64,000 nt of DNA. Source: Solimicrobium silvestre. GTDB lineage: Bacteria > Pseudomonadota > Gammaproteobacteria > Burkholderiales > Burkholderiaceae_D. The position numbers and the translations under genes are program-made. The notes beneath the pieces were generated by a model, which worked only from the letters and a program-made list of their open reading frames with translations, ran no database searches and was not told the DNA's origin. The stretch's first letter is position 1, and each line of letters starts with the position of its first letter. Below are positions 26,834 to 35,582 of this stretch, one piece after another. The stretch spans positions 186,001-250,000 of the forward strand of contig NZ_PUGF01000002.1 in the NCBI RefSeq assembly GCF_002976435.1, written 5' to 3'.

Positions 26834-27898
26834 TTATTTCAGCATCCCTTCTACATCGACGATATCCACTCCCGGCAGTTGGCCGAGCCAGTGGTCAAAC
26901 CACGGCTTGTGCGAGGCGCCGACAATGGACAGGACGCGGGCGCCGGGACGTTCGCGGAAGGTTTCGTGGACGTTGGCAACCATGCGCAGGTTGCGGACTT
27001 CCCAGCCGGCGACCCAGATCTGCGGATAGCCTTCCGGCGACTTTGCGCGCAAGGCCGCGCTGACGTTGACCTCGGCAAGCACCCTCAGGTAATCCGGATC
27101 ATTGACGGAGCGGTACAACGGAAGCAAGTCAGGGGCCTGTAAAAGAACCTTCTCTCGTTTCTCATGTTCGTTCAACTCCCCTTTGCCTGCGGCCCATGCT
27201 GCGGCTAATACCTGACCGACAGTCTGTCTATCCGTGAAATCGATGTTGTCGCCGGTATGGTTGTCTACGGCGTAAACCCGCTGCAGGCCCAGCCGTGCGG
27301 CTAAGCGCGCGCCCAGCTGGTAGTTTTCGTTGTTGCGTGTCCCAATCCGTCCAAGCATTTCCACTAGCGCGGTGTCCAAGCTGTCGCCAGCGCGGCGCTC
27401 AGCTTCGGGCAGCTGCAGCCATTGCACATAGGCCGAAGCGCGGTCATTCGCCGCCAGGAATAGCGCAGCCAGGCGGCGCCGCTGCGCTGGCGTCGGCTGT
27501 GCCGGCCAGGCCTTGAACGTTTTATCTACTTCGGCGATGGCGGCGGGCACGTCCAGCTTAGTGGCTGCCTGCGCCGCGTCAGTCGGGGCGCAGTAATCGG
27601 GGCCGTACTTTGCAGGATGGCGCGCAGCGAGGTCACATTCCTCTCCGGACAGCGCTTCAATGGTGATGATGTCGGGCTTAAACGCGGCCAGCCTGTCCAG
27701 TACGCTTTGCAGCGATGCGGGATTGAAGCTTTCCGGTAATTCGCTCAAGTGCACGGTACCCAGCACAAGTACTTGAGCACGCGGCCCAACCATGTCGCGA
27801 TCAAGCGCCGTTAGATTGACCTGCGCTTGCGTTGTGAACGGAAATGTCGCGATAAATGTTGCGATTAATCCCCAGATCCAATTTGTCCATTTGCCCAT
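26834..27898 (-). CDS. TraB-like DUF5694 exported protein
   Basis: This 354-residue protein has a signal peptide (WIWGLIATFIATFPFTTQAQ) and two paired motifs, VLVLGTVHLSELP near residue 46 and IVGASHKPWFDHWLGQLPG near the C-terminus, with ITIEALSGEEC between. This GxxH...E...GxxH layout is that of the TraB/PrgY/DUF5694 group, proposed to bind metal and perhaps act as hydrolases; none is proven here. The gene is visibly richer in G and C than its neighbours, especially at third positions, which may mean recent acquisition. No operon partner is obvious. Confidence 0.82.
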   Translation of the reverse strand: MGKWTNWIWGLIATFIATFPFTTQAQVNLTALDRDMVGPRAQVLVLGTVHLSELPESFNPASLQSVLDRLAAFKPDIITIEALSGEECDLAARHPAKYGPDYCAPTDAAQAATKLDVPAAIAEVDKTFKAWPAQPTPAQRRRLAALFLAANDRASAYVQWLQLPEAERRAGDSLDTALVEMLGRIGTRNNENYQLGARLAARLGLQRVYAVDNHTGDNIDFTDRQTVGQVLAAAWAAGKGELNEHEKREKVLLQAPDLLPLYRSVNDPDYLRVLAEVNVSAALRAKSPEGYPQIWVAGWEVRNLRMVANVHETFRERPGARVLSIVGASHKPWFDHWLGQLPGVDIVDVEGMLK

Positions 27899-27958
27899 GT
27901 CGTATTTTTCCTTGTGTTGTCAAAATAGTGCGGTCAGTTGCGTTGCTAATGGTTTGTT

Positions 27959-28030
27959 CTATTTTTTCACATTTCCACTACCCGAATTAGGCGTACTCCT
28001 ATAGCTAAAATTACCTTTATGGTAGCGCCT
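27959..28030 (-). pseudogene. C-terminal remnant of a second DUF2807 gene
   Basis: On the minus strand a frame without a start ends in GNFSYRSTPNSGSGNVKK and a TAG at 27959. This matches the end of the intact DUF2807 gene nearby (GNPSHVITHNSGSGSVRKIE), and the downstream bases are also alike. It looks like the tail of a deleted paralogue; only about 20 codons remain. Confidence 0.5.
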
Positions 28031-28102
28031 AAGAAATACGCTTGATTACTGAACCGTGGATTCAACCAACGCGACTGAGCGCCTTGGTAAGTTCATCAAC
28101 GC

Positions 28103-29563
28103 TCAGTGTTGAATACTGAACGCGGCGATTTTTTGCAAAGCGCCGGGTGCGATCGTTTCATCGATTTTGTCGTATTCCTCTTCACCACCAGTCTTAGCAG
28201 TTTGGAATAGATGATTCAGTGACGGTAATATTGCTGATTCAACCTTCGGATTTCCTCCCGCTTTCAATGCGGCGACAATACCGGCAAGACTTTCTACCGG
28301 CACCTGATGATCGAGGCTGCCATTTAGTGCCAGTACCGGGCAGCGAACCATGCGCCAGTCAAGCGCGGGATTAGACATTAGCAATGTACGCAAACCAGGT
28401 TGCTTAGCTTGTGCCAGGGAGAGTGAACCCATGTTCATTTTGAGTTTTTTCACCAAAGCCTGATCTTCAGGTGCAAGCCCACTATAGAGCGCTTTGAGTG
28501 CCACAATCCGCGGCTCAACATCGGCCTGCGCAATAATGGTTTCATAAAACTTCTGCACATAGATCGTCAGTATTCTCTCTTCTTCCGCTGGGCTGGCTCC
28601 GTGATCCTTGGCCCAGATATGGTCTTGCAACAGCATCATGTCTAGGCCGGGAAGGCCAACGCCAGCAAGAGAAATTACAAAATCCACCGATTTTGGTTGG
28701 TGAGCGGCTACTGCTGCGGCGATGCCAGGCCCTTCACTATGACCTATCAAACCGAGATGATTGAATTCCTTGCGGGCTTTCAGCGCTTGTACTACGGCAT
28801 TCAAGTCGTCAATCAATTGTGCGGTGGTATGTTGTTCGTAGTCGCCAGTGGAGCGCCCAACGCCACGCTTGTCGTAACGCAGCACTGCTACACCTTGGCG
28901 CGCAAGATAGTCGGCTAGCACAGCAAACGGCTGGTGTCCTGCAGCATCTTCATCACGATTATTGGGGCCGCTGCCGCTTACCAGAATGACTACATTGGGG
29001 TGAGTCTTCCCGTTTGGGATGGAGAGTGTTGCGCCAAGTGTCACGCCGTCTGTGCTGCTGATGGCCAGTGTTTCATCCTTATAAGGAAATGGCGCTTTGG
29101 GGGTTTGTGCCCGGACCTTCATTGGAAATTCCGAAACCTGCTTCATTTCCATAGACTGTGCAAAGTCGCCTTGTTTATAGTCACCCATGAAATGGTCATT
29201 GACCCAAGTCAGCTTCATGGCCGCAAATGAGAAATCCAGCTCCAAGGCATCGCCAGTGCCGTGAATGCTTTTCACCGGTATATCGTAAGCATCTTGGTCA
29301 GGGCTGCTAACACTTGCCCAATACGATCCATCGGCTCTGGTGAACAATTCGGCACCGATTTTAAGCGTAGGGCCATTAGGAATTTTCAGGTCGCCAAGCC
29401 AGTACCCTTTGTGATCTTTCAAGAGACTAGCCGGAGTTTCAGCTGATATCTCAGTTTTAGCCGCAGCTTGAATCTCAGTTCCAGTTTCAGTCTCAGCTTG
29501 CGTGAGCGGAGGGAGGGCAAGCAGTGCGACTAAAATCAGTGTATTTTTTAGGTAAGGTTGCAT
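28103..29563 (-). CDS. Exported alpha/beta hydrolase (S33-like)
   Basis: This is a 486-residue protein with a signal peptide (LILVALLALPPLTQAE). An N-terminal beta-rich domain (about 45-165, WLGDLKIPNGPTLKIGAEL) precedes a hydrolase domain with the oxyanion segment VILVSGSGPNNRDEDAAGH, RYDKRGVGRS, the nucleophile elbow GHSEG (serine in HSEG), a likely acid in ALNGSLDHQVP and the histidine in LPSLNHLFQ. Such proteins are periplasmic or surface esterases or peptidases. Genomic context gives no substrate. The upstream DUF2807 gene is on the same strand, 55 bp before it. Confidence 0.88.
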   Translation of the reverse strand: MQPYLKNTLILVALLALPPLTQAETETGTEIQAAAKTEISAETPASLLKDHKGYWLGDLKIPNGPTLKIGAELFTRADGSYWASVSSPDQDAYDIPVKSIHGTGDALELDFSFAAMKLTWVNDHFMGDYKQGDFAQSMEMKQVSEFPMKVRAQTPKAPFPYKDETLAISSTDGVTLGATLSIPNGKTHPNVVILVSGSGPNNRDEDAAGHQPFAVLADYLARQGVAVLRYDKRGVGRSTGDYEQHTTAQLIDDLNAVVQALKARKEFNHLGLIGHSEGPGIAAAVAAHQPKSVDFVISLAGVGLPGLDMMLLQDHIWAKDHGASPAEEERILTIYVQKFYETIIAQADVEPRIVALKALYSGLAPEDQALVKKLKMNMGSLSLAQAKQPGLRTLLMSNPALDWRMVRCPVLALNGSLDHQVPVESLAGIVAALKAGGNPKVESAILPSLNHLFQTAKTGGEEEYDKIDETIAPGALQKIAAFSIQH

Positions 29564-29618
29564 ACAGATGCGCCTTCAAGTGTCGGTTGAGGTGAAAATA
29601 GTCAGTGAAGCTACTGGC

Positions 29619-30440
29619 TTATTCAATTTTTCTCACACTCCCACTACCCGAATTATGTGTGATCACATGACTAGGATTACCCCTATAGGTAACGTCACCG
29701 CTACCGGACGTACCAGCATCAAGATCGCCATTCACATCTATCGCGGCATCTCCTGAGCCGGAAATATGTACCCGGTATTTATCCGTTACCAAGTTGGTGG
29801 CATATAAATTTCCTGAGCCGCTGATGCTTGCTTTCACATTTTGGGCGGTGCCGCTGGCTTTGATTTTTCCGGATCCGGAAATGTCAAAGTCCACCTGATT
29901 CGCAACGATGACCGATAACACAACATCTCCCGATCCGCTGACTTCGTTTTTCAGATTTTGGAATTTGCCCTTAAGATTAATATCGCCTGACCCAGAAAGG
30001 TCAACATCCACTGCGCCAGTCAATTCCATTTCAGCTTGCAACGCGCCTGAACCGCTGACAGTCAAGTCAACATTATTGCCGGTAAATTTCGTCTGGCCGA
30101 CCAAATTCCCCGATCCGCTCATGTTGAGCGCTTCAATATTTTCTACCGTTATATAGACATTTAAGGGATTCTCTTTGTGCCAGCCCCAGCTATATCCCGA
30201 TCCTTTTTTGCGGATAGTCAGCTTGCCTCTACTTACTTCCGTTTCAATATCGGCAAGAATATCTGCTTTCCCTTCCAACTCCACTTTTTGCGGGCTGCCT
30301 TGTTTTAAGTAGATATTTCCTGAAACGGTCGAGGTGATTTTTGTGAACTTATCTACGTTGCGAACTTCTTTAGTTTGGGCAAGCGCCGCAGAAGATATAA
30401 AGGCGAGTGCCCAGATAATGATGTGTGTTATTTTTTTCAT
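29619..30440 (-). CDS. DUF2807 head-GIN-domain repeat protein
   Basis: This is a 273-residue exported protein. Start at 30440 is chosen for GGGAGAT upstream and for the signal peptide that begins there (MKKITHIIIWALAFISSAALAQ); the frame runs 23 codons further. Nine copies of a SGSG turn (such as LSGSGDINLKG, ISGSGKIKASG) spaced by about 18-22 residues make a right-handed beta-helix, the hallmark of DUF2807. Its role is probably adhesion or envelope-associated, but this is not established. A broken C-terminal copy lies at 27959-28030. Confidence 0.87.
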   Translation of the reverse strand: MKKITHIIIWALAFISSAALAQTKEVRNVDKFTKITSTVSGNIYLKQGSPQKVELEGKADILADIETEVSRGKLTIRKKGSGYSWGWHKENPLNVYITVENIEALNMSGSGNLVGQTKFTGNNVDLTVSGSGALQAEMELTGAVDVDLSGSGDINLKGKFQNLKNEVSGSGDVVLSVIVANQVDFDISGSGKIKASGTAQNVKASISGSGNLYATNLVTDKYRVHISGSGDAAIDVNGDLDAGTSGSGDVTYRGNPSHVITHNSGSGSVRKIE

Positions 30441-30762
30441 GTTTGCATCTCCCATGTGGATTGAATTCAATTTTCTGATTAAAAAGTAGAATCTAATTTT
30501 TGAAATCATAGTGTTATCAATAAAAAATTATTTCACTATTCCGACGAAGTGAATTTTTTGAGGCTTGAAATGCAAAGTGCGATGGATAAAGCGTGAGATG
30601 TGATTAATTGAGCGTTAATTTTCTTGCCTGGGAGGGAGTACTGAATGCTTTTGTCATTTAGATTCAATTCAGGCGCGTCTTTGCTAATATTGCTACAATG
30701 AAACTTTTGTGCTTCGCAGGTCACAATCGGTTAACGCCAACACACAGAATAAAAGATCAGAC
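30441..30762. other. Intergenic stretch, nothing recognised
   Basis: About 320 bp between the DUF2807 start and the promoter of the decayed toxin-antitoxin module. It should contain the DUF2807 promoter. I see no gene or strong hairpin here. Confidence 0.5.
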
Positions 30763-30807
30763 TTGACACAGGTTCTGTATTAAATAGAATCGTTATTTAA
30801 TACAGAA
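30763..30807 (+). promoter_or_regulatory. Promoter and operator of the decayed ParDE-like module
   Basis: TTGACA (30763-30768) and TAGAAT (30785-30790) are 16 bases apart. A 13-bp perfect inverted repeat, TTCTGTATTAAAT (30773-30785) and ATTTAATACAGAA (30795-30807), overlaps the -10 and the start region, as in autoregulated toxin-antitoxin operons. Confidence 0.75.
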
Positions 30808-30810
30808 TTT

Positions 30811-30958
30811 ATGGAATCAACTCTAACCACATGAGGCATACATAGAGCAACAAATTTGGCAAATTGCAGAGGTCAAGGCAGGTATAGAAGAAGCGGACAA
30901 AGGAGAGTTTGCAACGGATGCAGAAATGAACGCTATCTTCTTAAAATATGCAAATTAA
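30811..30958 (+). pseudogene. Truncated RHH antitoxin of a ParDE-like module
   Basis: The C-terminal half of a ribbon-helix-helix antitoxin is recognisable in one frame (HEAYIEQQIWQIAEVKAG, then IEEADKGEFATDAEMNAIF), but it has no start codon. An ATG at 30811 in another frame gives only seven codons before a stop. Most of the N-terminal DNA-binding region is therefore missing. The last codons overlap the toxin start by 11 bases, the normal arrangement for this family. Confidence 0.72.
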
Positions 30959-31212
30959 GTGGACGAAAAGAGCGTCTCAAAACTTTGATTCGATTCTGTC
31001 GCATATTGCAACCAGCAACCCAATGGCATTTAAAAAATTCATGCTAGATACATTGGAAAAGATCGCAAACCTAAGAGATTTTCCCTTGTATGGACGTGCA
31101 GGAATTGTCCCGCTGTCACGCGAGTTAGTTATTCAATATTGTTTATTACCGAATAAAAACCGAACAGATAGAAATATTACGTGTTCTTCATGTCCGTCGA
31201 AAGTATCCTTAA
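30948..31212 (+). pseudogene. Frameshifted ParE/RelE-type toxin
   Basis: The ATG at 30948 opens a ParE-like sequence (IKWTKRASQNFDSILSHIA, then LRDFPLYGRAGIVPLSRELVI). Around 31133-31141 the coherent reading moves to another frame, which gives the usual ending IVYYRIKTEQIEILRVLHVRR and stops at 31210. Without the shift the frame ends in an unrelated tail at 31220. One base lost or gained explains it; a sequencing error is possible but the antitoxin is damaged too. Confidence 0.78.
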
Positions 31213-31260
31213 TTAGTTGAAAAGCACGGTTGGGCTAACGTTTTCCCTGTCTACTTGGCA

Positions 31261-31310
31261 CTGTCCGAAACCGAACACCTCAACTGTCTGAAATCGGACA
31301 GTTTTTATTT
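31261..31310 (+). terminator. Terminator-like hairpin after the toxin remnant
   Basis: AACTGTC (31282-31288) pairs with GACAGTT (31297-31303) followed by TTTATTT. A longer alternative pairs CTGTCCGA (31261-31268) with TCGGACAG (31294-31301). The two pairings are mutually exclusive. Confidence 0.6.
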
Positions 31311-31415
31311 GCCCGGTTACACAAAATTTATCTTCACCTTAGAGCTAGCTTTCAACATACCTGGCACCGTTATTGCAATGTGGTTGTAATTGTCCAACTT
31401 GGAAAGGATTATCGA

Positions 31416-32558
31416 ATGCATCGTAACCTGCAAAGCTGTATTTTTCTTTTGGTTCTGTTCGGCGGCGAAGCTGCCGCAACCACAACCACCCATTCCCTTG
31501 GTATCGTGCCGCCGGCGAAGGGAGGATCGATCGCCTACGATATGAATGCTGCGGGGCAGGTTGCTGCGGTGATTCAAGACGAAAGCGGAGGCCAGCGCGG
31601 TGTATTTTTTGAGAATGGAAAATTGATCGAACTTGGAACGCTAGGCGGGAAAGATAGCGAGGCCAAACGTATTAATGACAAGGGTGAAATCATTGGGTCG
31701 GCAAGCAAGAAAGACGGCGCCTGGAGCGCGGTCCTGTACAACCAGGCCAGCGGGATGCATGAGTTGGGTACGTTGGGCGGTACCAACAGTTACGGTACGG
31801 CGCTGAATAATGAAGGCTCTGCCGTGGGATTCTCCGATATAGCGAGCGGAGACTGGCATGCTTTTCTGTATAAAAACGGCGAGCAACTCAAGGATCTGGG
31901 AACGCTGGGCGGAAAAATCAGTTACGCGAGCGGCATTAATAATATGGGGCAGGTTGTTGGCACCGCGACGCTTCCAGACGAGCACCGTCACGCTTTTTTT
32001 TATGAGCCCGCTCGTGGAATGATTGACCTAGGCACACTCGGCGGTCGCTCCAGTTCAGCGACGGCGATCAATGACAAAGGTGTGATCGTCGGGGCATCAG
32101 AGACGGCAGATCATCATTGGCACGCGTTTGTCTACGACGGGCAGCGCATGGTTGATCTGGGTGCAATCATAGGCCGAGGCGACAGTTTCGCCACCAGCAT
32201 TAATAGTGCCGGCCACGTTGTTGGAACAGTTCGGATTGGTGAAGACTGCATGTCGTTTGTTTGGCGGGACAACAAGGTGACGTTGCATTATTGCGGCAAA
32301 GGCTTGTTCCTGACCAACGCCATCAACGATACCGAGCAAGTGGTCGGTGCAACATATGATCACGGCTTGAACGCCGCCACCATGCTTTCAAATACAGCGC
32401 CATTTGTTGATCATGGCCACGTCAAATTTATTAACCAGATCGTGCTGGTGTTGTTACTGGCTGGCGCGGCGGTTATCTATCGCAAGCGCTACAGAGGCAT
32501 TTTATTGGATGGTTCCGCCGATTTGGGCGTGGGAAAAAATAGGTTCCTCCCCAGGTAA
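31416..32558 (+). CDS. HAF-repeat exported protein with C-terminal anchor
   Basis: This 380-residue protein starts at the ATG at 31416 with AAAGGAT upstream. After a signal peptide ending near GGEAAAT, repeats of about 45 residues follow, each with a LGTLGG core and INDKGxxxG segment (four good copies plus a degenerate one, LGAIIGRGDS). This is the HAF extracellular repeat, likely a beta-propeller. The C-terminal helix INQIVLVLLLAGAAVIYRK plus basic residues suggests anchoring; it is not a PEP-CTERM signal because the PEP motif is missing. Function unknown. Confidence 0.85.
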   Translation: MHRNLQSCIFLLVLFGGEAAATTTTHSLGIVPPAKGGSIAYDMNAAGQVAAVIQDESGGQRGVFFENGKLIELGTLGGKDSEAKRINDKGEIIGSASKKDGAWSAVLYNQASGMHELGTLGGTNSYGTALNNEGSAVGFSDIASGDWHAFLYKNGEQLKDLGTLGGKISYASGINNMGQVVGTATLPDEHRHAFFYEPARGMIDLGTLGGRSSSATAINDKGVIVGASETADHHWHAFVYDGQRMVDLGAIIGRGDSFATSINSAGHVVGTVRIGEDCMSFVWRDNKVTLHYCGKGLFLTNAINDTEQVVGATYDHGLNAATMLSNTAPFVDHGHVKFINQIVLVLLLAGAAVIYRKRYRGILLDGSADLGVGKNRFLPR

Positions 32559-32560
32559 CT

Positions 32561-33475
32561 TTACCAACTGACAAGTCCGGCACGTACCGCATCGCTCTTG
32601 GCTGTAATGCGTTTATTACGGATGAAGCGGGTAACGATTTGTACGGCCTTGGTTCGCGCTGTGTCGGGTAATGCAATCAGCGCGAACTGACGTTGGGCAG
32701 GAATTGGCAGATCAACGATGTTGACACCGGACGGTTCAGGATAAACAGCAAGCCGCGGCAAGATGGAGTAACCGACGCCGTGTCTGACCATAGCCGCGAT
32801 GCTGGTATCAGTTGTCAGCGTGCGCGAAAGTTCGGCAGTGAATCCGGCTGCACGGCATTGCTCTAATATGGCGAGCGCACCGGAGCAGTTCAGTTGGATA
32901 TACGGTAGCACCTTGAGTTGATCCCACGAAACCGGCGCGCGTAATTGCAGCGAGGTTGGTACCACCAGAACATAAGAATCCGACACAAAAGAGTGCGTCA
33001 CCAATTCCGATCTAACCGGCAATTGTGCAATGCCAATATCGGCGCGGCCTTCCATTACAGCGCGGGATACATCTTCGCGCTCTTCGCAACTGTCGTCGAT
33101 ATCAATCCGTATGCCGGGATACTCGATAGCAAGCGCCGCCAAAGCATGCGGTAGCAAATGGGTGCCGACACTACGAAAACAGGCAATGCGCACCTGGCCG
33201 ATAACTGCGGCATTGTCTTCGACAACGTCAACGATGTTATGTGTCAGACGCAGTATTTGGCGCGCTTTGGTCAGCACGCGGTAACCGGCATCTGTTGGTA
33301 CACAGCCTGAACGGGAGCGCGATAGCAGTCGGGTTTTCAGCGTTGTTTCTAATTCCGTGATCGCATGGCTGATGCGCGACTGGGTACATCCTAACTCTGC
33401 TGCGGCAGCGCCGAAGCCGCCTGAGTCGGCTACCGCTATCAGCATTTCAAGTTGATTGAGCTTCAGTTTATTCAT
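32561..33475 (-). CDS. LysR-family regulator
   Basis: This 304-residue LysR protein has an N-terminal winged helix (LNQLEMLIAVADSGGFGAAAAELGCTQSRISHAITELE) and an effector domain with GQVRIACFRSVGTHLLP. Its start is 154 bp from the start of the divergent isochorismatase-family gene, the likely target. Its stop lies 2 bp after that of the convergent HAF gene. Inducer unknown. Confidence 0.9.
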   Translation of the reverse strand: MNKLKLNQLEMLIAVADSGGFGAAAAELGCTQSRISHAITELETTLKTRLLSRSRSGCVPTDAGYRVLTKARQILRLTHNIVDVVEDNAAVIGQVRIACFRSVGTHLLPHALAALAIEYPGIRIDIDDSCEEREDVSRAVMEGRADIGIAQLPVRSELVTHSFVSDSYVLVVPTSLQLRAPVSWDQLKVLPYIQLNCSGALAILEQCRAAGFTAELSRTLTTDTSIAAMVRHGVGYSILPRLAVYPEPSGVNIVDLPIPAQRQFALIALPDTARTKAVQIVTRFIRNKRITAKSDAVRAGLVSW

Positions 33476-33629
33476 TGAATTAATTGAGATAAGTAAGCGA
33501 GATAAGTAAGCAAAACAAGTAATCGAAATCCTTCATGGATGAATGCGAAGTATATGGGATTTCGGTTGCCGTGAATATCGCGTTACCGGAAGATGGGTTT
33601 GTCGCAAATGCCTATTGAAAGGAACTTGT

Positions 33630-34190
33630 ATGAACCAACTGCCCTTAGATACCGTTTTGGTCGTGATTGATGTGCAACAGGCGTTTAATGACCCAAGCTG
33701 GGGTCAACGCAATAACCCTGCTGCCGAAGCCAATATCGCTGCGTTGCTTGCTGCCTGGAGAAAAAGCCAGCGTCCGATTATTCATATTCATCATCGTTCA
33801 CCTCGGCCAGAAAGCTTGTTTTACCCTGAGCATCCCGGCTTCAAGGTAAAACCGGAAGCCGAGCCGCAACTCGATGAGCCTGTGCTTTATAAGCAGGTAA
33901 ACAGTTCGTTCATCGGCACTGACCTGGAACAACGTCTGCGTGCACGTGGCGCGACGACGCTGGTCATCGTGGGGATTACAACGGATCATTGCGTTTCTAC
34001 CACGACCCGCATGGCCGGTAATTTCGGCTTTGTGACTTACCTCGTATCAGATGCTACCGCGACCTTTGATCGCGTCGGGCCAAGCGGTAAGTACTTCAGC
34101 GCCGAGCAAATGCATGAAACGGCATTAGCGAGTTTGCATCAAGAATTTGCGACGGTGGTTGAGTGTGCTTCGCTACTGGATTGTTCATAA
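33630..34190 (+). CDS. Isochorismatase-family cysteine hydrolase
   Basis: This is a 186-residue hydrolase. ATG at 33630 is preceded by AAAGGAAC; the frame reaches back to 33543 without a ribosome binding site. The catalytic triad is visible as D14 (VVIDVQQAF), K88 (YKQVNSSFIGT) and C121 (GITTDHCVSTTTRMAGNFGF). The cis-peptide region is GITTDH. Members include nicotinamidases, N-carbamoylsarcosine amidases and isochorismatases; substrate cannot be assigned. It is divergent from a LysR gene. Confidence 0.9.
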   Translation: MNQLPLDTVLVVIDVQQAFNDPSWGQRNNPAAEANIAALLAAWRKSQRPIIHIHHRSPRPESLFYPEHPGFKVKPEAEPQLDEPVLYKQVNSSFIGTDLEQRLRARGATTLVIVGITTDHCVSTTTRMAGNFGFVTYLVSDATATFDRVGPSGKYFSAEQMHETALASLHQEFATVVECASLLDCS

Positions 34191-34205
34191 TATCGACGTA
34201 GCCAA

Positions 34206-35423
34206 CTATTCCTGGCCCTTTACCGGTTTAGGATAATCCTTCATCATATCAATCGCTTGCGCGTAGCTGGAATCCCAGGTTTGCTGATGCAGATCTGCGA
34301 TCCGTTTTGCCATCGCCTGATTGCGCAATACGATTTCCATATTGCGTGAATTATCTAAATAGCCGCCGCTCCAATTGCTGGTGCCGATCCATGCGATTTG
34401 TCCGTCGATCGACATGGTTTTACTATGAATGACGCGGGCGAATGGGATAAAGCCGCTGGCTGCTTTTGGCAGCGTGACGATTTTTATTTCCATCCCGGGT
34501 AGCAACGATAAACTTTTTAAATAATGAATTGCCGGTTTTTCGGTATTCCAGTTCGATACCATTAATTTGACTTTAACACCGCGTGTTAAGGCAGCGCGTA
34601 TCGCATTGTCTATCACCGCATAATAAGGGCGGGTGTGATTCGGGCCGTAGCTGAGTGGCGCGTAGTCGAGCAGTTGAATACGCACTTCAGATTTTGCTTC
34701 TGCCAGCAATTTCACTATTTCTGCTTCAGAGTCACCAATGCCATCCGGGTTATAGGCATTTGGGCTAGCGATTAAAAATGCGGCGGATTGATCGTGTGCT
34801 GCAACGCTATGTTGATTTAACGCGGCTACTTTTTTACCTTGTGCAATGAGTTCCTGAGCTTGCCAGTCTTGCTCAAAGATCGCGTGTATTTGCGCAACGA
34901 CGTCGTGGTCGGTAATGCGCAAGCCGGTTTCATGGATATGTTCAAAAGAGCGCCAGTCAAAATTTTGGCTTCCAACGTAAGCAGTGTCACCGTCAACCAC
35001 CATATATTTAGCGTGGATGATGCCGTTGCCGGTTAATTTTGAATAATCAAGAAAACGGAATTCTAGATGTGGGATTTGTTTAAGACGTTCAATCGTGCCG
35101 GTATCTGATAACGACTTGCCTTTTTCTTCCATCAAAAACCGAATTTTTACGCCGCGTGCACCCGCCGCCGCTAAGCGATTAATGACATTCTCAAATGCCG
35201 CGCCTGGCTTGCTGGCAACATAAAACTGACCCAGCACAATCTCTGTCTTGGCACTATCAAACATCTCGCTCCAGACTTGCAATGGCTCCCGCAAATCCGG
35301 TGTAGCCAGCGCTGTTTCAACGGGAACGGTATGCACTAATTCGTAACCGGGAATGCTGAATTCAGCATGAGCGATGGTGATTTGACTTATTAAAAGCGTG
35401 GCTAAGAGAATGAGTTTGCGCAT
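34206..35423 (-). CDS. Periplasmic phospholipase D-family protein
   Basis: This is a 405-residue protein with signal peptide (LILLATLLISQITIAHA); the start at 35423 is chosen for it, as the upstream 16 codons contain a repeat element. Two HKD motifs are present, HAKYMVVDGDTAYVGSQNFD and HSKTMSIDGQIAWIGTSNWS, so a bilobed PLD active site is complete. Relatives include cardiolipin synthases and PLD-type nucleases; the signal peptide favours a periplasmic phospholipase or nuclease. It follows exbB on the same strand, separated by an inverted repeat, so co-transcription is uncertain. Confidence 0.88.
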   Translation of the reverse strand: MRKLILLATLLISQITIAHAEFSIPGYELVHTVPVETALATPDLREPLQVWSEMFDSAKTEIVLGQFYVASKPGAAFENVINRLAAAGARGVKIRFLMEEKGKSLSDTGTIERLKQIPHLEFRFLDYSKLTGNGIIHAKYMVVDGDTAYVGSQNFDWRSFEHIHETGLRITDHDVVAQIHAIFEQDWQAQELIAQGKKVAALNQHSVAAHDQSAAFLIASPNAYNPDGIGDSEAEIVKLLAEAKSEVRIQLLDYAPLSYGPNHTRPYYAVIDNAIRAALTRGVKVKLMVSNWNTEKPAIHYLKSLSLLPGMEIKIVTLPKAASGFIPFARVIHSKTMSIDGQIAWIGTSNWSGGYLDNSRNMEIVLRNQAMAKRIADLHQQTWDSSYAQAIDMMKDYPKPVKGQE

Positions 35424-35444
35424 AGGGTATTTTCTGCAGGAGCT

Positions 35445-35560
35445 GTAGGGTGGGCACGGTTTTGTGCCCACGCGTAACGGGAGATAAACAATGGATTTTA
35501 TTTAAAAATATTATTGATCGAATATAACGCGTGGGCACGATGAAGCTGTGCCCATCCTAC
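35445..35560. repeat. Inverted repeat, GGGCAC-type extragenic element
   Basis: GTAGGGTGGGCACGGTTTTG at 35445 and its mirror half, ending CTGTGCCCATCCTAC at 35560, flank an AT-rich centre. Both halves contain the complementary GTGGGCAC/GTGCCCAC words and each can also form its own small hairpin. It lies between exbB and the PLD gene. Confidence 0.8.
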
Positions 35561-35582
35561 GAAAATTTAATCAACCAGCTAT

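Noticed and set aside
30536-30724. 62-codon minus-strand frame
   Set aside because: No start signal and no pattern, in an AT-rich intergenic stretch.
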